Shown here piece after piece: positions 42,224 to 51,482 of a stretch of 64,000 nucleotides of DNA (position 1 is the stretch's first letter; each line of letters starts with the position of its first letter). A program made the translations under genes and the position numbers. The notes under the pieces are model-generated. The model was not told the DNA's origin, searched no databases, and saw nothing but the letters and a program-made list of their open reading frames with translations. Source of the stretch: Hymenobacter rigui (lineage in GTDB: Bacteria > Bacteroidota > Bacteroidia > Cytophagales > Hymenobacteraceae); NCBI RefSeq assembly GCF_003944715.1, contig NZ_RWIT01000001.1, positions 310,001 to 374,000 on the forward strand, given 5' to 3'.

Positions 42224-44755
42224 ATGACCAGACGAATCCGCCCATTAGTTGCAACAACCGTAAGCTCCGTAGTATTGGTCCTGGGAGGAGTAGCGGCTGG
42301 TTTCCGACCGGCGCTGCCTGATCCGCAGCAGCTGGTTGCGCAACTGCGGCGCTTTTACGCCGAAACCCAGCCCGAGGTCAGTTACCTGCACCTGAATCAG
42401 GAGGCTTACGCGGCTGGCGAAACGCTCTGGTTTAAAGCATACGTGGTGGATGCCCGCGCCCACCAGCCCGATACTCTGAGCCGCGTGCTCTACGTGGATG
42501 TGGTAACGCCTGCCCGCACCGTGGCTTTTCGCCGTACGCTGCCCCTCCGCCAGGGGCTGGCCGAGGGAGATATTGTGCTGCCGGATACGTTAAGCACTGG
42601 TATTTATACTATTCGGGCGTACACTAACTGGATGCGTAACTGGCCGGAAGGACTGTTTTTTACCCGCCGTATACCGGTGTGGCAAGCGGTGCCGCCAGCC
42701 GAAGGTGCCGCGCCGGTTTCCGGCATGCGGCGGGCCGCTCTGGCCCGGCAGGCCAGTCGAGTTGTAATGGCTGCCGCCCAACCTGATGTACAGTTCTTTC
42801 CCGAAGGTGGTAATTATGTGCAGGGCACCGCCTCGGTGGTAGGAGTAAAGGCCGTGGCCGGCAGCGGACAGGGGCTGGCCTTAAGTGGCACTGTGCTCGA
42901 CGATGAAAATCACCCCGTGCTGCAGTTCCGGACTCCTGCTCTGGGGATGACCTCCTTCACGTTTACACCCCAGCCCGGGCGCCGCTACCAGGCCCGCGTG
43001 ACCTTACCCGATGGCTCCGAGGCCCTGTATCCGTTGCCGGCTGCCCAGCCTAGTGGCTGGCTTCTGACTGTGCGCGAGTTAAGCTCTCACTATCTGGTAG
43101 TAGTGCGCCGGCCGGGGGCAGTGGCTACCGAGCCGCTGCAGCTGGTGGCGCATGTGCGGGGTACACCCGTGTACCTGGGCACGGGTGAGCTGCAGCCAGG
43201 AGATACTTTTTCAGCAAGGATTCCTAAAGACCGGCTGCCGGCCGGGCTGGTGCATATCACCCTGTTCGATGGGCAAAGTGTGGCCCAGGCCGAGCGGCTG
43301 GTTTGCGCCCCGTTACCAGCTACTCCAACTGCCCAGCTTCGGGCCGATAAAGCGGCCTACAGCCTGCGCCAACCCGTTACCCTGGAGGTAACGGTGCGCA
43401 ACGCCCAGGGCCAGCCGGTGGCTGCTGAGGCCTCCGTAACGGTGGTAACGGAAACCGGCCTGCCTCCCCAGGGCCGCCAGGAAACCAACGTGCAGGCGCA
43501 TCTGCTACTGACTTCGGAGTTGCGCGGCTACGTGGAAAACCCTGCCTGGTACTTCCGCGACGCCTCCCCCGAAACCCGCCGCGCCCTTGATAATCTGTTG
43601 CTCACCCAGGGTTGGAGCCGGTTTAGCTGGCAGCAGGTACTGGCACCAACTCCCCTTGCGGCAACCTTCGAGTACCCTTTGGAGCGCACCCTTGCCCTGG
43701 GTGGACAGCTGGTGCGCGGTGGGGGGCGGCCCGTGCCTAAAGGTCAGCTTACCCTGCTGCAGAAGGGTGTTGCCAGCGTTGAGCAGCTGACGGCCAATGA
43801 GCAGGGGTACTTTCTGCTGACTGGCTTCCCCGGCACCGATACGGCCCGCGTAGTGGTGCAGGCTCTCACGCCTAAAGGGGGGAGCAATGTGCTGCTGCGG
43901 CTCTGGGACCGGTGGCCGGTACCTGGTGCCACCGCCTGGCAGCCGCGCCCCCCGTTGGTTGCCGTGGCCGAAAACGAGAGCATATTGGCCACTTATGGGC
44001 AGCAAAGCCGGCGCCAGCAGGTGCTGGAGCGCCGCTACCGGCCCGATACTACCAGCGGCATTGTGCTGCGCAATGTTAAGATACAGGGGCAGCGCCCGAC
44101 CGAGCCCGACCCCCGGTCTCTGCACGGCACCGCCTCCAGCGTAGTGCGCACCCGCGACATTCCCGGGGCCAATGCGTTCAGCAATATTTTTGAGCTGATC
44201 CGGGGCCGGGTACCAGGGGTGCAGGTTATAGGCAGCGCCCTGCACTACTCCGTCCGGATCCGGGGCCTGACGTCCATCAGTATGTCATCGGAGCCGCTGT
44301 ATCTGCTGGATGGTGTACCCCTGGATGCTGATGCACTCCTGAGCGTGCCGGTGCAGGATGTGGAGCGGGTTGAAGTACTAAAGGGAGCCGAAGCCGCCGT
44401 GTACGGCTCCCGGGGCAGCAATGGGGCCGTAGCCGTATTCACTAAGCGCGGCCCTGATGCCGCTTCCCGGTCGGCCTTACCCAATATAGCCGCCCGCCAT
44501 ATGCCGGCGTACTACCGGGCGCGGGAGTTCTACGCGCCCCGCTACGAAACGGCCTCTCCGGCCTCCCGCCCCGACCCCCGCCTGACGACTCTGTACTGGC
44601 AGCCGCAACTCCACATACCCGCTTCGGGGCAAGCCCGAATTACCTTTTACACGGCCGATGCAGCGGGAGTATTTCTGGCCCAGCTGGAAGGCATAGCCGC
44701 CGATGGGGAGCCGGTAAGTGCCCAGGCCCGCGTGGTGGTAGAGCCCGGCCGGTAA
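42224..44755 (+). CDS. Macroglobulin-like (MG2) protein with TonB-receptor plug domain, no barrel (copy 1)
   Basis: 843 residues from ATG 42224; a signal-like hydrophobic stretch spans 10-30. YLHLNQEAYAAGETLWFKAY starts an alpha-2-macroglobulin-type MG2 domain (about 45-150). Further Ig-like domains follow, and a carboxypeptidase-regulatory-like fold sits at about 490-570. A TonB-dependent-receptor plug domain occupies about 612-745 (NIFELIRGRVPGVQV, LYLLDGVPLDAD, VERVEVLKGAEAAVYGSRG). A final domain contains RITFYTADAAGVFLAQLEG. The 22-strand barrel of real receptors is absent. Two paralogues follow at 45161 and 51483. A role as a plug partner or envelope scaffold is speculative. Confidence 0.75.
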   Translation: MTRRIRPLVATTVSSVVLVLGGVAAGFRPALPDPQQLVAQLRRFYAETQPEVSYLHLNQEAYAAGETLWFKAYVVDARAHQPDTLSRVLYVDVVTPARTVAFRRTLPLRQGLAEGDIVLPDTLSTGIYTIRAYTNWMRNWPEGLFFTRRIPVWQAVPPAEGAAPVSGMRRAALARQASRVVMAAAQPDVQFFPEGGNYVQGTASVVGVKAVAGSGQGLALSGTVLDDENHPVLQFRTPALGMTSFTFTPQPGRRYQARVTLPDGSEALYPLPAAQPSGWLLTVRELSSHYLVVVRRPGAVATEPLQLVAHVRGTPVYLGTGELQPGDTFSARIPKDRLPAGLVHITLFDGQSVAQAERLVCAPLPATPTAQLRADKAAYSLRQPVTLEVTVRNAQGQPVAAEASVTVVTETGLPPQGRQETNVQAHLLLTSELRGYVENPAWYFRDASPETRRALDNLLLTQGWSRFSWQQVLAPTPLAATFEYPLERTLALGGQLVRGGGRPVPKGQLTLLQKGVASVEQLTANEQGYFLLTGFPGTDTARVVVQALTPKGGSNVLLRLWDRWPVPGATAWQPRPPLVAVAENESILATYGQQSRRQQVLERRYRPDTTSGIVLRNVKIQGQRPTEPDPRSLHGTASSVVRTRDIPGANAFSNIFELIRGRVPGVQVIGSALHYSVRIRGLTSISMSSEPLYLLDGVPLDADALLSVPVQDVERVEVLKGAEAAVYGSRGSNGAVAVFTKRGPDAASRSALPNIAARHMPAYYRAREFYAPRYETASPASRPDPRLTTLYWQPQLHIPASGQARITFYTADAAGVFLAQLEGIAADGEPVSAQARVVVEPGR

Positions 44756-44768
44756 CAGGTTTGGCCTG

Positions 44769-44925
44769 CTATTGATCGGCCACATACACCAGCAGTAGCC
44801 CGGGATGCCTGGCTTCTTTGAGGAATAGCTGCCGGGCCCGATAGTATATGGCGTGATGCTAGGCTCCTTCTGCAAGTAGCGCAGTTTCTGGTTTTGGCTG
44901 CCACAGGTAGCGTAGGTCCTCTACC
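44769..44925 (-). pseudogene. Remnant of a META/HslJ-like lipoprotein gene
   Basis: Read on the minus strand it gives YATCGSQNQKLRYLQKEPSI... then ITPYTI, matching YATCGSQSQETRYLQLLPGI and ITRYTI of the intact lipoprotein at 47706-48143. A frameshift then leads to QLFLKEARHPGLLLVYVADQ and a stop. The 5' two thirds of the gene are missing. It abuts a remnant of the 39216 gene, marking a duplication joint. Confidence 0.75.
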
Positions 44926-44937
44926 TGTCGTTGCGCC

Positions 44938-45099
44938 TACCACTTCACGGATTTCGATGTATCGGCGGTGTTCAATTTCAATCTGCTTCGGCTGCAGCTG
45001 CCAGCGCTGGTAGGCGTGCGCACGGTGTACGACTCCCACCAGCGCTGGCAGCTGCAGCCGCTAGTGACGTTATATTTTTTAGATAAAAAATTTGCGTAA
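44938..45099 (+). pseudogene. Remnant of the 3' end of the barrel-protein gene
   Basis: Translates as FDVSAVFNFNLLRLQLPALV then GVRTVYDSHQRWQLQPLV, matching the last residues of the protein ending at 42083 (FDVSAVFNPLRLRTPLEVGL, RTVYDSYYQRWQLQPLVLNV). No start or upstream part exists. The frame runs on into AT-rich DNA to a TAA at 45097. Confidence 0.85.
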
Positions 45100-45160
45100 T
45101 AATAAAGCCACGGTGTATTTATACATTTTAAAAGATTATTTATTCAATTCATTGAAAGTT

Positions 45161-47689
45161 ATGCATAGGAGTATTCGGAAAATGTGGGTTTTATGCGGAG
45201 TAGTCGCACTAATCGGTGGCACGGTTGCCTTTACTACGGCCTTACCTGATCCGCAACAAGCATTGCAGCAAGTACGGCGCTTCTATGCCGAAGTACAGCC
45301 TGAAGTAAGTTATCTGCACTTAAACCAGGAGGCGTATGCTGCCGGAGAAACGCTGTGGTTTAAGGCCTATGTGGTGGGCGCTGAAACTCATCAGCTAGAT
45401 ACTTTGAGCAAGGTGTTGTATGTGGATGTCATTAGTCCTCAACGTACCGTGGCATTCTGCCGCACATTACACTTGAATGAAGGCCTGGCTGAAGGAGATA
45501 TTGTATTGCCTGATACACTAAGCACCGGCATTTACACAATCCGGGCATACACCTCCTGGATGCGTAACTGGCCCGAAGAGCTGTTTTTTACCCGTCGGGT
45601 ACCGGTTTGGCAGGCAGTGCCGCCCGCTGCTGGCATGGCGCATGCATCAGCATCACGGCAGGCGGCGCTGGCCCGGCAAACAAGCCGGGCCGTATCGGCC
45701 GCCGCCCTTCCTGATGTGCAATTTTTTCCTGAAGGAGGTAACTATGTGCAGGGAGCACACACAATAGTAGGGGTGAAAGCCGTAGCTGCCAGTGGGCAGG
45801 GATTGGCTCTCCAAGGCACGGTATACGACGATACTGATCAGGCAGTAGTGGAGTTCAAAACTCCTGCTTTAGGTATGAGTTCGTTTGCCTTCACGCCGCA
45901 GCCCGGGCGCCGGTATCAGGCCCGGGTTACGCTACCAGATGGTACGGAGGCTAGTTATCCGCTTCCGGACGTCCAGGCAAGTGGCTGGCTCCTAACCGTG
46001 CGCGACTTTGGCAACCGGTACATAGTGTATGTACGTCGGCCTGGTGCGGCTGGGCAAGAGCCACTGCAAGTAGTGGCCCACGTGCGCGGTACCCCGGTGT
46101 ATGCTGGCGCCGGAACAATTGCGCCCGGTGAAACCTTCTCCGCCACAATACCAAAGGAGCGGTTGCCAGCCGGCCTGGTACATGTAAGTGTACTTGATGG
46201 CCAAAACGCAGCCCAGGCCGAGCGACTGGTATTTTCTTCATCGGCTCCCGAGTCTACTGCCCTGCTGCAGCCGGATAAGTCTGCATATGATGTCCATCAA
46301 CCGGTTACGCTGGAGGTAGCCGTACAGAATGCGCAAGGGCAGCCTACGGCTGCTGAACTGTCGCTGGCGGTGGCATCTGAGACTGGCTTACCCATGAAGG
46401 GACGGCAGGAAACCACCATACAGGCACACCTGCTGCTAACCTCCGAGCTACGCGGATATGTAGAAAACCCGGCGTGGTATTTCCAGGGCAAGAGCCCGGA
46501 AAAAGAGAAGGCTCTCGATGATTTGCTACTCACCCAGGGATGGAGCCGCTTTGTATGGCGGGAAATTTTGGGTGCGGTGCCAGTTACCAGTACGTTTGAT
46601 TATCCGTTGGAACAGACCTTGTCGTTGGGCGGTCAATTGGTCCGGAGCAATGGTAAGCCAGTGCCCAATGGCCAGCTTACGGTATTGCAAAAAGGAGTGA
46701 ACGATGTGGGGGAATTCACGGCCGATGCACAGGGGAATTTCCTGCTGCTGGGCTTCCCAGGTGTTGATTCGGCCCGCGTGCTGCTGCAAGCCCGCACATC
46801 CAGAGGCGGGAATAATGTTCTGTTACGCTTGTGGGACCGGTGGCCGGTGCCCGGTGCAGCAGCGTGGCAGCCACGCCCTCCATTGATGGACTCCCCCGAA
46901 ACTATGAGCAGCCTTGTAGCTTATGGTCAGCGAAGCCGGCGCCAACAAGTATTGGAAAAGCAATTCCGACCCGATACCACCAGTGGTATCGTCTTGCGAA
47001 ATGTGACCATTCGGGCCCAGCGCCCGGCATCTGATCCTCGCTCTTTACACGCTACTGCCTCTGCTGTGTTGCGTCCGCAAAGTATTCCCGGGGCCAATGT
47101 ACTCAGCAATATTTTTGAATTAATCCGGGGCCGGGTTGCTGGAGTTGAGGTACTTGGTGATGGGCAAACGTATTCGGTGAGAATTCGAGGAATGGCCTCC
47201 ACCTCACATCGTACTTCGCCTATGTATCTGCTGGATGGGATGCCGCTTGATTCAGCAGCTATGGTGAACGTACCCATTCAGGACGTAGACCGGGTTGAGG
47301 TATTGAAGGGCGCAACGGCGGCTATTTACGGGATGCGCGGGCAGAATGGTGTAATAGCCGTATTTACCCGAATACCTGGTGCTGGCGCATCCGCCTCTAA
47401 TGTGCCCACGCCGCCCAGTATGGCGTCTCGTCGCTTGCCGGCGTACTACCGTGCCCGGGAGTTCTATGCCCCACGGTACGAATTACCAGCTAGCACGAAT
47501 CGCCCGGATCCACGCCTGACAACGTTGTATTGGCAACCTACTCTGCATGTACCCGCATCTGGTAAAGCCCGTGTTACCTTCTATACTGCAGATGCCGCCG
47601 GGGCGTTTGTTGCGCGTTTAGAGGGCATTACACACGATGGGCAACCAGTGCAGGCCCGGACCAATATAACCGTGTCAAGCAACCATTAG
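45161..47689 (+). CDS. Macroglobulin-like (MG2) protein with TonB-receptor plug domain, no barrel (copy 2)
   Basis: 842 residues from ATG 45161. It is colinear with the 42224 protein over its whole length: MG2 about 47-153 (same YLHLNQEAYAAGETLWFKAY), regulatory-like domain about 485-553, plug about 610-738 (NIFELIRGRVAGVEVLGDG, VDRVEVLKGATAAIYGMRG) and a C-terminal FYTADAAGAFVARLEG domain. Codons are noticeably more A/T-ending than in copy 1. It arose by tandem duplication (see the remnants just upstream). The leader before it (45067-45160) is very AT-rich and probably holds its promoter. Confidence 0.75.
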   Translation: MHRSIRKMWVLCGVVALIGGTVAFTTALPDPQQALQQVRRFYAEVQPEVSYLHLNQEAYAAGETLWFKAYVVGAETHQLDTLSKVLYVDVISPQRTVAFCRTLHLNEGLAEGDIVLPDTLSTGIYTIRAYTSWMRNWPEELFFTRRVPVWQAVPPAAGMAHASASRQAALARQTSRAVSAAALPDVQFFPEGGNYVQGAHTIVGVKAVAASGQGLALQGTVYDDTDQAVVEFKTPALGMSSFAFTPQPGRRYQARVTLPDGTEASYPLPDVQASGWLLTVRDFGNRYIVYVRRPGAAGQEPLQVVAHVRGTPVYAGAGTIAPGETFSATIPKERLPAGLVHVSVLDGQNAAQAERLVFSSSAPESTALLQPDKSAYDVHQPVTLEVAVQNAQGQPTAAELSLAVASETGLPMKGRQETTIQAHLLLTSELRGYVENPAWYFQGKSPEKEKALDDLLLTQGWSRFVWREILGAVPVTSTFDYPLEQTLSLGGQLVRSNGKPVPNGQLTVLQKGVNDVGEFTADAQGNFLLLGFPGVDSARVLLQARTSRGGNNVLLRLWDRWPVPGAAAWQPRPPLMDSPETMSSLVAYGQRSRRQQVLEKQFRPDTTSGIVLRNVTIRAQRPASDPRSLHATASAVLRPQSIPGANVLSNIFELIRGRVAGVEVLGDGQTYSVRIRGMASTSHRTSPMYLLDGMPLDSAAMVNVPIQDVDRVEVLKGATAAIYGMRGQNGVIAVFTRIPGAGASASNVPTPPSMASRRLPAYYRAREFYAPRYELPASTNRPDPRLTTLYWQPTLHVPASGKARVTFYTADAAGAFVARLEGITHDGQPVQARTNITVSSNH

Positions 47690-47705
47690 CATACCAGTGC
47701 GCGGT

Positions 47706-48143
47706 TTACTCGGCCGCGTTGAATACCAGCCGGGGCTCAGCGTGAGTGGCATCGTAGAGAGCTAACTGCCGATTCTCAATGGTGTAGCGCGTAATACCGG
47801 GCAGTAGCTGGAGGTAGCGGGTTTCCTGGCTTTGGCTGCCGCAGGTGGCATACGTACTTCCCTGGGCACTGAATGTAAGCTGAGCCGTGCTACCTGCAAG
47901 GGTATACTTGCCGCCGTACTGGTTGCAGAAGGCACGGCCCCGGCTGGTACCCTCCACGGAGCTCAGGGTGAGGTCGGTGGCGGTGCTACCGGCCGGCAGC
48001 TGCAACTGTTGGCCCTCCAGCTCCGTCAGCACCCACCGCTGATCCAGCAGATACACCGGAGCCGGTACGGGCTCATTGCCCTTAGTGCAGCCACCTAGCA
48101 GGGCCGCCGCAAACAGAAACGAAGAGTAATAAAGGGCTTTCAT
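47706..48143 (-). CDS. META/HslJ-like lipoprotein
   Basis: 145 residues from ATG 48143. The lipoprotein signal is AAALLGGC (cysteine 19). The META domain follows with QRWVLTELEGQQLQLP, AFCNQYGGKYTLAGS and LTFSAQGSTYATCGSQSQ. Relatives (HslJ) are heat- or antibiotic-linked envelope proteins of unclear mechanism. The gene is convergent with copy 2 of the MG2-plug protein, 16 bp between stops; a broken copy sits in the same relation to copy 1. Confidence 0.82.
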   Translation of the reverse strand: MKALYYSSFLFAAALLGGCTKGNEPVPAPVYLLDQRWVLTELEGQQLQLPAGSTATDLTLSSVEGTSRGRAFCNQYGGKYTLAGSTAQLTFSAQGSTYATCGSQSQETRYLQLLPGITRYTIENRQLALYDATHAEPRLVFNAAE

Positions 48144-48598
48144 AATGCCGGGAACGGGGGAGGAAGACAGGAAACCGTATGCCAGGGAGGCAGTGCGGTG
48201 CAGAATGGTTGCAACCTTTGTGCCTATGTCTGTTCTGCCAGTCGGTATTGGCCGGAAAGCAGGAGCCGGCTTATCCTGCGCTGGGTATTTTCCGCGCACT
48301 TACTTTATCATTCGTCTCCGGTCCGGCTTGGTCCAGGCTGCCGGGGCCTGGGTACGCACCGTGCCGGCCGCAGCTTGGACCAGAGATGGATGTGTATGAT
48401 TTTTTGCTGCTTTACTAGGTATAATTCTCAGAGGCGTAGTATCTTTCATTTCGCGTTGTGCCAGCTACACGCAGGCGTAGAAATGGACAGTGTATAACGT
48501 TTTGTTAACGGCTCATTCGGGATGCAACGTCTCCCGGCTCCGGTCCGATCCAGCTTCTTTAGCTGTTCTCTATTCTCACTTTACTAAGGCCGGTACCG
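48144..48598. other. Gene-free gap
   Basis: No convincing gene. ggtccaggctgc (about 48330) and gcagcttggacc (about 48371) form a one-mismatch inverted repeat. The stretch should contain promoters for the two divergent neighbours. Confidence 0.4.
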
Positions 48599-48994
48599 GT
48601 GCAGTGCATTTTATTTGATAAGCCATTTCTGCTCCTGACGTATGACTCCGTCAACCAATGGCTGCATGTGCAGTGGCGCGGCCACCTGACGCTGGCTCTG
48701 GTGCAGGAAGGCTCGGAAAAAGTGCTGGAGCTGGTGCGAGCCCACCGCTACCAGCGCCTGCTCAACGACAACACGCAGGTAACTATTCTCGACCTCACGG
48801 AGGAAGAGCAACGGGGCTATCAGATCCTGCATCTGCTGTTCGAGGCCGGCCTGCACTACCTGGCTTGGGTGTACGCGCCGGTGCCCCAGGGCCGCTCCTA
48901 TGCCGACAACTCAGTGGCCGGAGCCAGATGGCCGCTCATTCTGACCTTCGAAGAGTATGCCCCGGCTGCCGAGTGGCTGCGGCAGATGCCCTGA
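48599..48994 (+). CDS. Hypothetical protein, possibly STAS-like
   Basis: 131 residues from GTG 48599. The pattern is beta-strands (LLLTYDSVNQWLHVQWRGHL), a helix (GSEKVLELVRAHRYQRLLND), a strand ending in TILD, then WLRQMP at the end. Alternating strands and helices and a small size recall STAS or SpoIIAA-like proteins, but I cannot assign a family. A related protein is encoded just downstream (49141), so the two probably arose by duplication. Cytosolic, no signal. Confidence 0.6.
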   Translation: MQCILFDKPFLLLTYDSVNQWLHVQWRGHLTLALVQEGSEKVLELVRAHRYQRLLNDNTQVTILDLTEEEQRGYQILHLLFEAGLHYLAWVYAPVPQGRSYADNSVAGARWPLILTFEEYAPAAEWLRQMP

Positions 48995-49140
48995 CGCACC
49001 CGGCCGAGCCGGAGCCCTGGTTGGCCGGCTGCACTACCCGGTTGACCGAAGCCGGATTTCCTCTCGTGGCAGGGCCGCGTACATCCGGTCAGGCGGGCAG
49101 CCAGTTGCCGGCCGGTTATGCCCTCCGGGTACCCAATATC

Positions 49141-49584
49141 ATGTCTGAATTACGGCTCCATACTGAAGCGTGCGGTGAGCTGCTGTTATTACCCCATATC
49201 CCGTGCCTGCTGATTCGGTGGCATGGTTTCGCCAACAGCGAAAACCTCCGGCGGCTGCTGGATAAAGGCCTGGCCCTCTACCAGGCCCACGCCCCTCACT
49301 ACCCGTGCCTGGGCTGGGTGGCCGATACCCGCCGGTTTGGAGCCATGCTCCCCGTCGACCAGCAATGGCTTCTGAGCAGCTGGAACCCGCGCGCTTACGC
49401 GGCCGGCATTCGCCACCTCCTGTTTCTCGCGTCCGAAAACATCTTTGGCCAGATTGCGCTGCAGCAATACATGCACGCGACAAATACCGATGCTACCGGC
49501 CTGCGGGCCATGTACGCGCCTTCGCTGGAGGGTGCCGGCCAACAGGTGCAGGCTGCCCGGTGGCAACTGGCCGACCGGGTATAG
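49141..49584 (+). CDS. Hypothetical protein, paralogue of the upstream gene
   Basis: 147 residues from ATG 49141; the frame is open far upstream but that part reads as a shadow of the previous gene. It has the same layout as the 48599 protein: LLLPHIPCLLIRWHGFANSE, LLDKGLALYQAHAPHYPCLG, WVADTRRFGAM, then AAGIRHLLFLASENIFGQIA. Similar half-length STAS-like proteins occur in Cytophagales, from memory, without known function. Likely co-transcribed with its paralogue (146 bp apart). Confidence 0.6.
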   Translation: MSELRLHTEACGELLLLPHIPCLLIRWHGFANSENLRRLLDKGLALYQAHAPHYPCLGWVADTRRFGAMLPVDQQWLLSSWNPRAYAAGIRHLLFLASENIFGQIALQQYMHATNTDATGLRAMYAPSLEGAGQQVQAARWQLADRV

Positions 49585-49652
49585 CGCCGGGGCTGAATGT
49601 TTTTTAGCGGGCCGCTGTTGGCGGAACATCGTTCCACCGCTTACCTTCTGCC

Positions 49653-50099
49653 ATGCAAGCACTCCGCCACCTCTGCCTGACAACGGGCTGCGCCCTGGGA
49701 CTTTTACTGCCCGCCACGGCCTCGGCCAATAATACCACTTCCATTACCGTTGTGGTGTCGGCCCTGGCATCTACCAACTCCGCCGTAAAGCTGTACTTCT
49801 ATAATGTGCGGGAGAAGTTCCTGACGAAGGGTGGCTATGCCTTCATGAAGGTGGTAAAGCCCGGTGGCCAGCGGCAGGTGAGCCTGCCGGTGGATCTGCC
49901 CCCCGGCGACTGGGCCGTGGCCATTACCCAGGACGTGAACAACAACGACCGGTTGGATAAAAACCTGATGGGCATTCCGACGGAGCCTTTTGCCTTTTCC
50001 AATAACGTACGCCCCCGCTTTGCCCCGCCCGCATTTGATGAGTGCAAATTCACGGTGGGTGGACCCGCCCGGGTAGTCAGCATTGTGCTGACGAAGTAA
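49653..50099 (+). CDS. DUF2141 secreted protein
   Basis: 148 residues with a signal peptide (ends ATASA). The mature part is the DUF2141 beta-sandwich: SAVKLYFYNVREKFL, PPGDWAVAITQDVNNNDRLD, GIPTEPFAFSNNVRP and FTVGGPARVVSIVL. The family is common in outer envelopes of proteobacteria and Bacteroidota and has no defined function. Its stop is 4 bp from the stop of the convergent next gene. Confidence 0.88.
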   Translation: MQALRHLCLTTGCALGLLLPATASANNTTSITVVVSALASTNSAVKLYFYNVREKFLTKGGYAFMKVVKPGGQRQVSLPVDLPPGDWAVAITQDVNNNDRLDKNLMGIPTEPFAFSNNVRPRFAPPAFDECKFTVGGPARVVSIVLTK

Positions 50100-50102
50100 C
50101 GC

Positions 50103-50585
50103 TTACGCTTTCCGGAACGGGTGCCCGCCCCGGGCCAGGCGCTCCGTAATTTCCACGGCCCGGCGGGCCCGGGTTTCCGGCTGCTTGCCAGTGCTGATGT
50201 GCTGGGCCACGGCCCGCCGCATACTGCCCGAAAGCTGCTCGAACCGGGCGCCGGCTTCGGGCCAGGCCTCCAGCGCCTCTGCCAGTTCCTCCGGCACTTC
50301 TACCCGGTCGGGCTCCGGGTCAGGAGCCAGCGCCACGCTTACCCGCTGACCCAGTTGAATTCCGATGGTGTGGCATAAATCCTTGTTTACCATGATGTAG
50401 CGGCCCCCGCCCGTGAGCGGCAGCAGGCCCAGCCGCACCGGGTAGCCATTGAGGGTTCCCGTTACCCGCCGGGTGGCTTTGCCGCCCAGCGCCGCCAGCA
50501 CCAGCGGCGGCACCACCACAACCTGGGTGGGCATAAAGCTGGGGCCGCCCGATTCCAGCGTGGCTTCGAAGGTGTGCAGGTGCAT
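50103..50585 (-). CDS. DUF1905 plus YdeI/OmpD-associated protein
   Basis: 160 residues. Residues 1-92 are a DUF1905 beta-barrel (FEATLE, VVVPPLVLAALGG, VTGTLNGYPVRLGL, YIMVNKDLCHTIGIQLGQRV). Residues 95-160 are the YdeI/OmdA helical domain (PEELAEALEAWPEAGARFEQ, SMRRAVAQHISTGKQPETRA). This two-domain fusion is common. It has been linked to antimicrobial resistance in enterics (YdeI) but the mechanism is unclear. Confidence 0.88.
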   Translation of the reverse strand: MHLHTFEATLESGGPSFMPTQVVVVPPLVLAALGGKATRRVTGTLNGYPVRLGLLPLTGGGRYIMVNKDLCHTIGIQLGQRVSVALAPDPEPDRVEVPEELAEALEAWPEAGARFEQLSGSMRRAVAQHISTGKQPETRARRAVEITERLARGGHPFRKA

Positions 50586-50670
50586 AGGGGAGGAGAATGG
50601 TCGGATGCAAAACTTTTTGCCGCCCGATGGGCTTATGGCATTTCAACTTCGCACCAACGTAATACGCGTC

Positions 50671-51372
50671 ATGAAAATAGAAATCTGGTCGGATATTCTG
50701 TGTCCGTTCTGCTACATCGGAAAGCGCCGCCTGGAAAAAGCCCTGGCTTCCTTTGACCATGCCGGGGAGGTGGAAATCCAGTGGCGCAGCTTTGAGCTGG
50801 ATCCGCAGGCCAACCCTACCCCCGGCGAAAACCAGTATGCCCGCCTGGCTCATAAATATGGACAGAGCGAAGACTGGGCCCGGCAAATGAGCGCCAATAT
50901 GACGCAGATGGCCGGTGAAGAGGGCCTGGCGTTCAATTTCGATACGGTAGTGCCGGCCAACTCTCTGCGGGCGCACCGGCTGGTGCACCTGGCCGCGCGC
51001 CACGGCCGACAGGATGCCGCCAAGGAACGCCTGTTCAAAGCGTATCTGGAGCAGGGGCTCGATATCAACGATGTGCCTACTCTCACGCAATTGGCGGCTG
51101 AGCTGCAGCTGCCCGCTGCCGAGGTGGAGCAGCTGCTGGCTTCCAATCAGCTGGAGCAAGAGGTGCGCTACGATGAATATCAGGCTCAGCAAATTGGCGT
51201 GCGCGGCGTGCCGTACTTCGTGTTCGAGGATAAGTATGCCGTATCAGGGGCTCAGCCCACGGAGCTGTTTCTGGAAGTGCTGGAGAAAGTATGGGCCGAA
51301 GGCCGTCCGCAGCCCGTGCAGTTGGCTGGGGCCGATGGAGCCTCCTGCGGCCTGGATGGCGGTGCCTGCTAG
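50671..51372 (+). CDS. DsbA-family oxidoreductase (FrnE-like)
   Basis: 233 residues from ATG 50671. The thioredoxin-fold active site is C11-P-F-C14 (SDILCPFCYIGKRRLE), the FrnE/HCCA isomerase-like group of DsbA proteins. It has a long helical insertion and a cis-proline loop at GVRGVPYFVFEDKYAVSGAQ. No signal peptide, so probably cytosolic. The C-terminal tail has two extra cysteines (ASCGLDGGAC). Substrate unknown. Confidence 0.9.
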   Translation: MKIEIWSDILCPFCYIGKRRLEKALASFDHAGEVEIQWRSFELDPQANPTPGENQYARLAHKYGQSEDWARQMSANMTQMAGEEGLAFNFDTVVPANSLRAHRLVHLAARHGRQDAAKERLFKAYLEQGLDINDVPTLTQLAAELQLPAAEVEQLLASNQLEQEVRYDEYQAQQIGVRGVPYFVFEDKYAVSGAQPTELFLEVLEKVWAEGRPQPVQLAGADGASCGLDGGAC

Positions 51373-51482
51373 AAAGTACGCCTGGATAGCATAACCTGCT
51401 ACGCCGGGCAGCCCAACCACCCGGTGCTACCCCAAAACCAGTTATACTTACAGGTATCGTTTCCCTGTACGTATCCTCTGTC

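Noticed and set aside
48658..49140. N-terminal extension of the second STAS-like gene
   Set aside because: It is an out-of-frame shadow of the first gene (48599-48994) and is rich in A/G/R/P.
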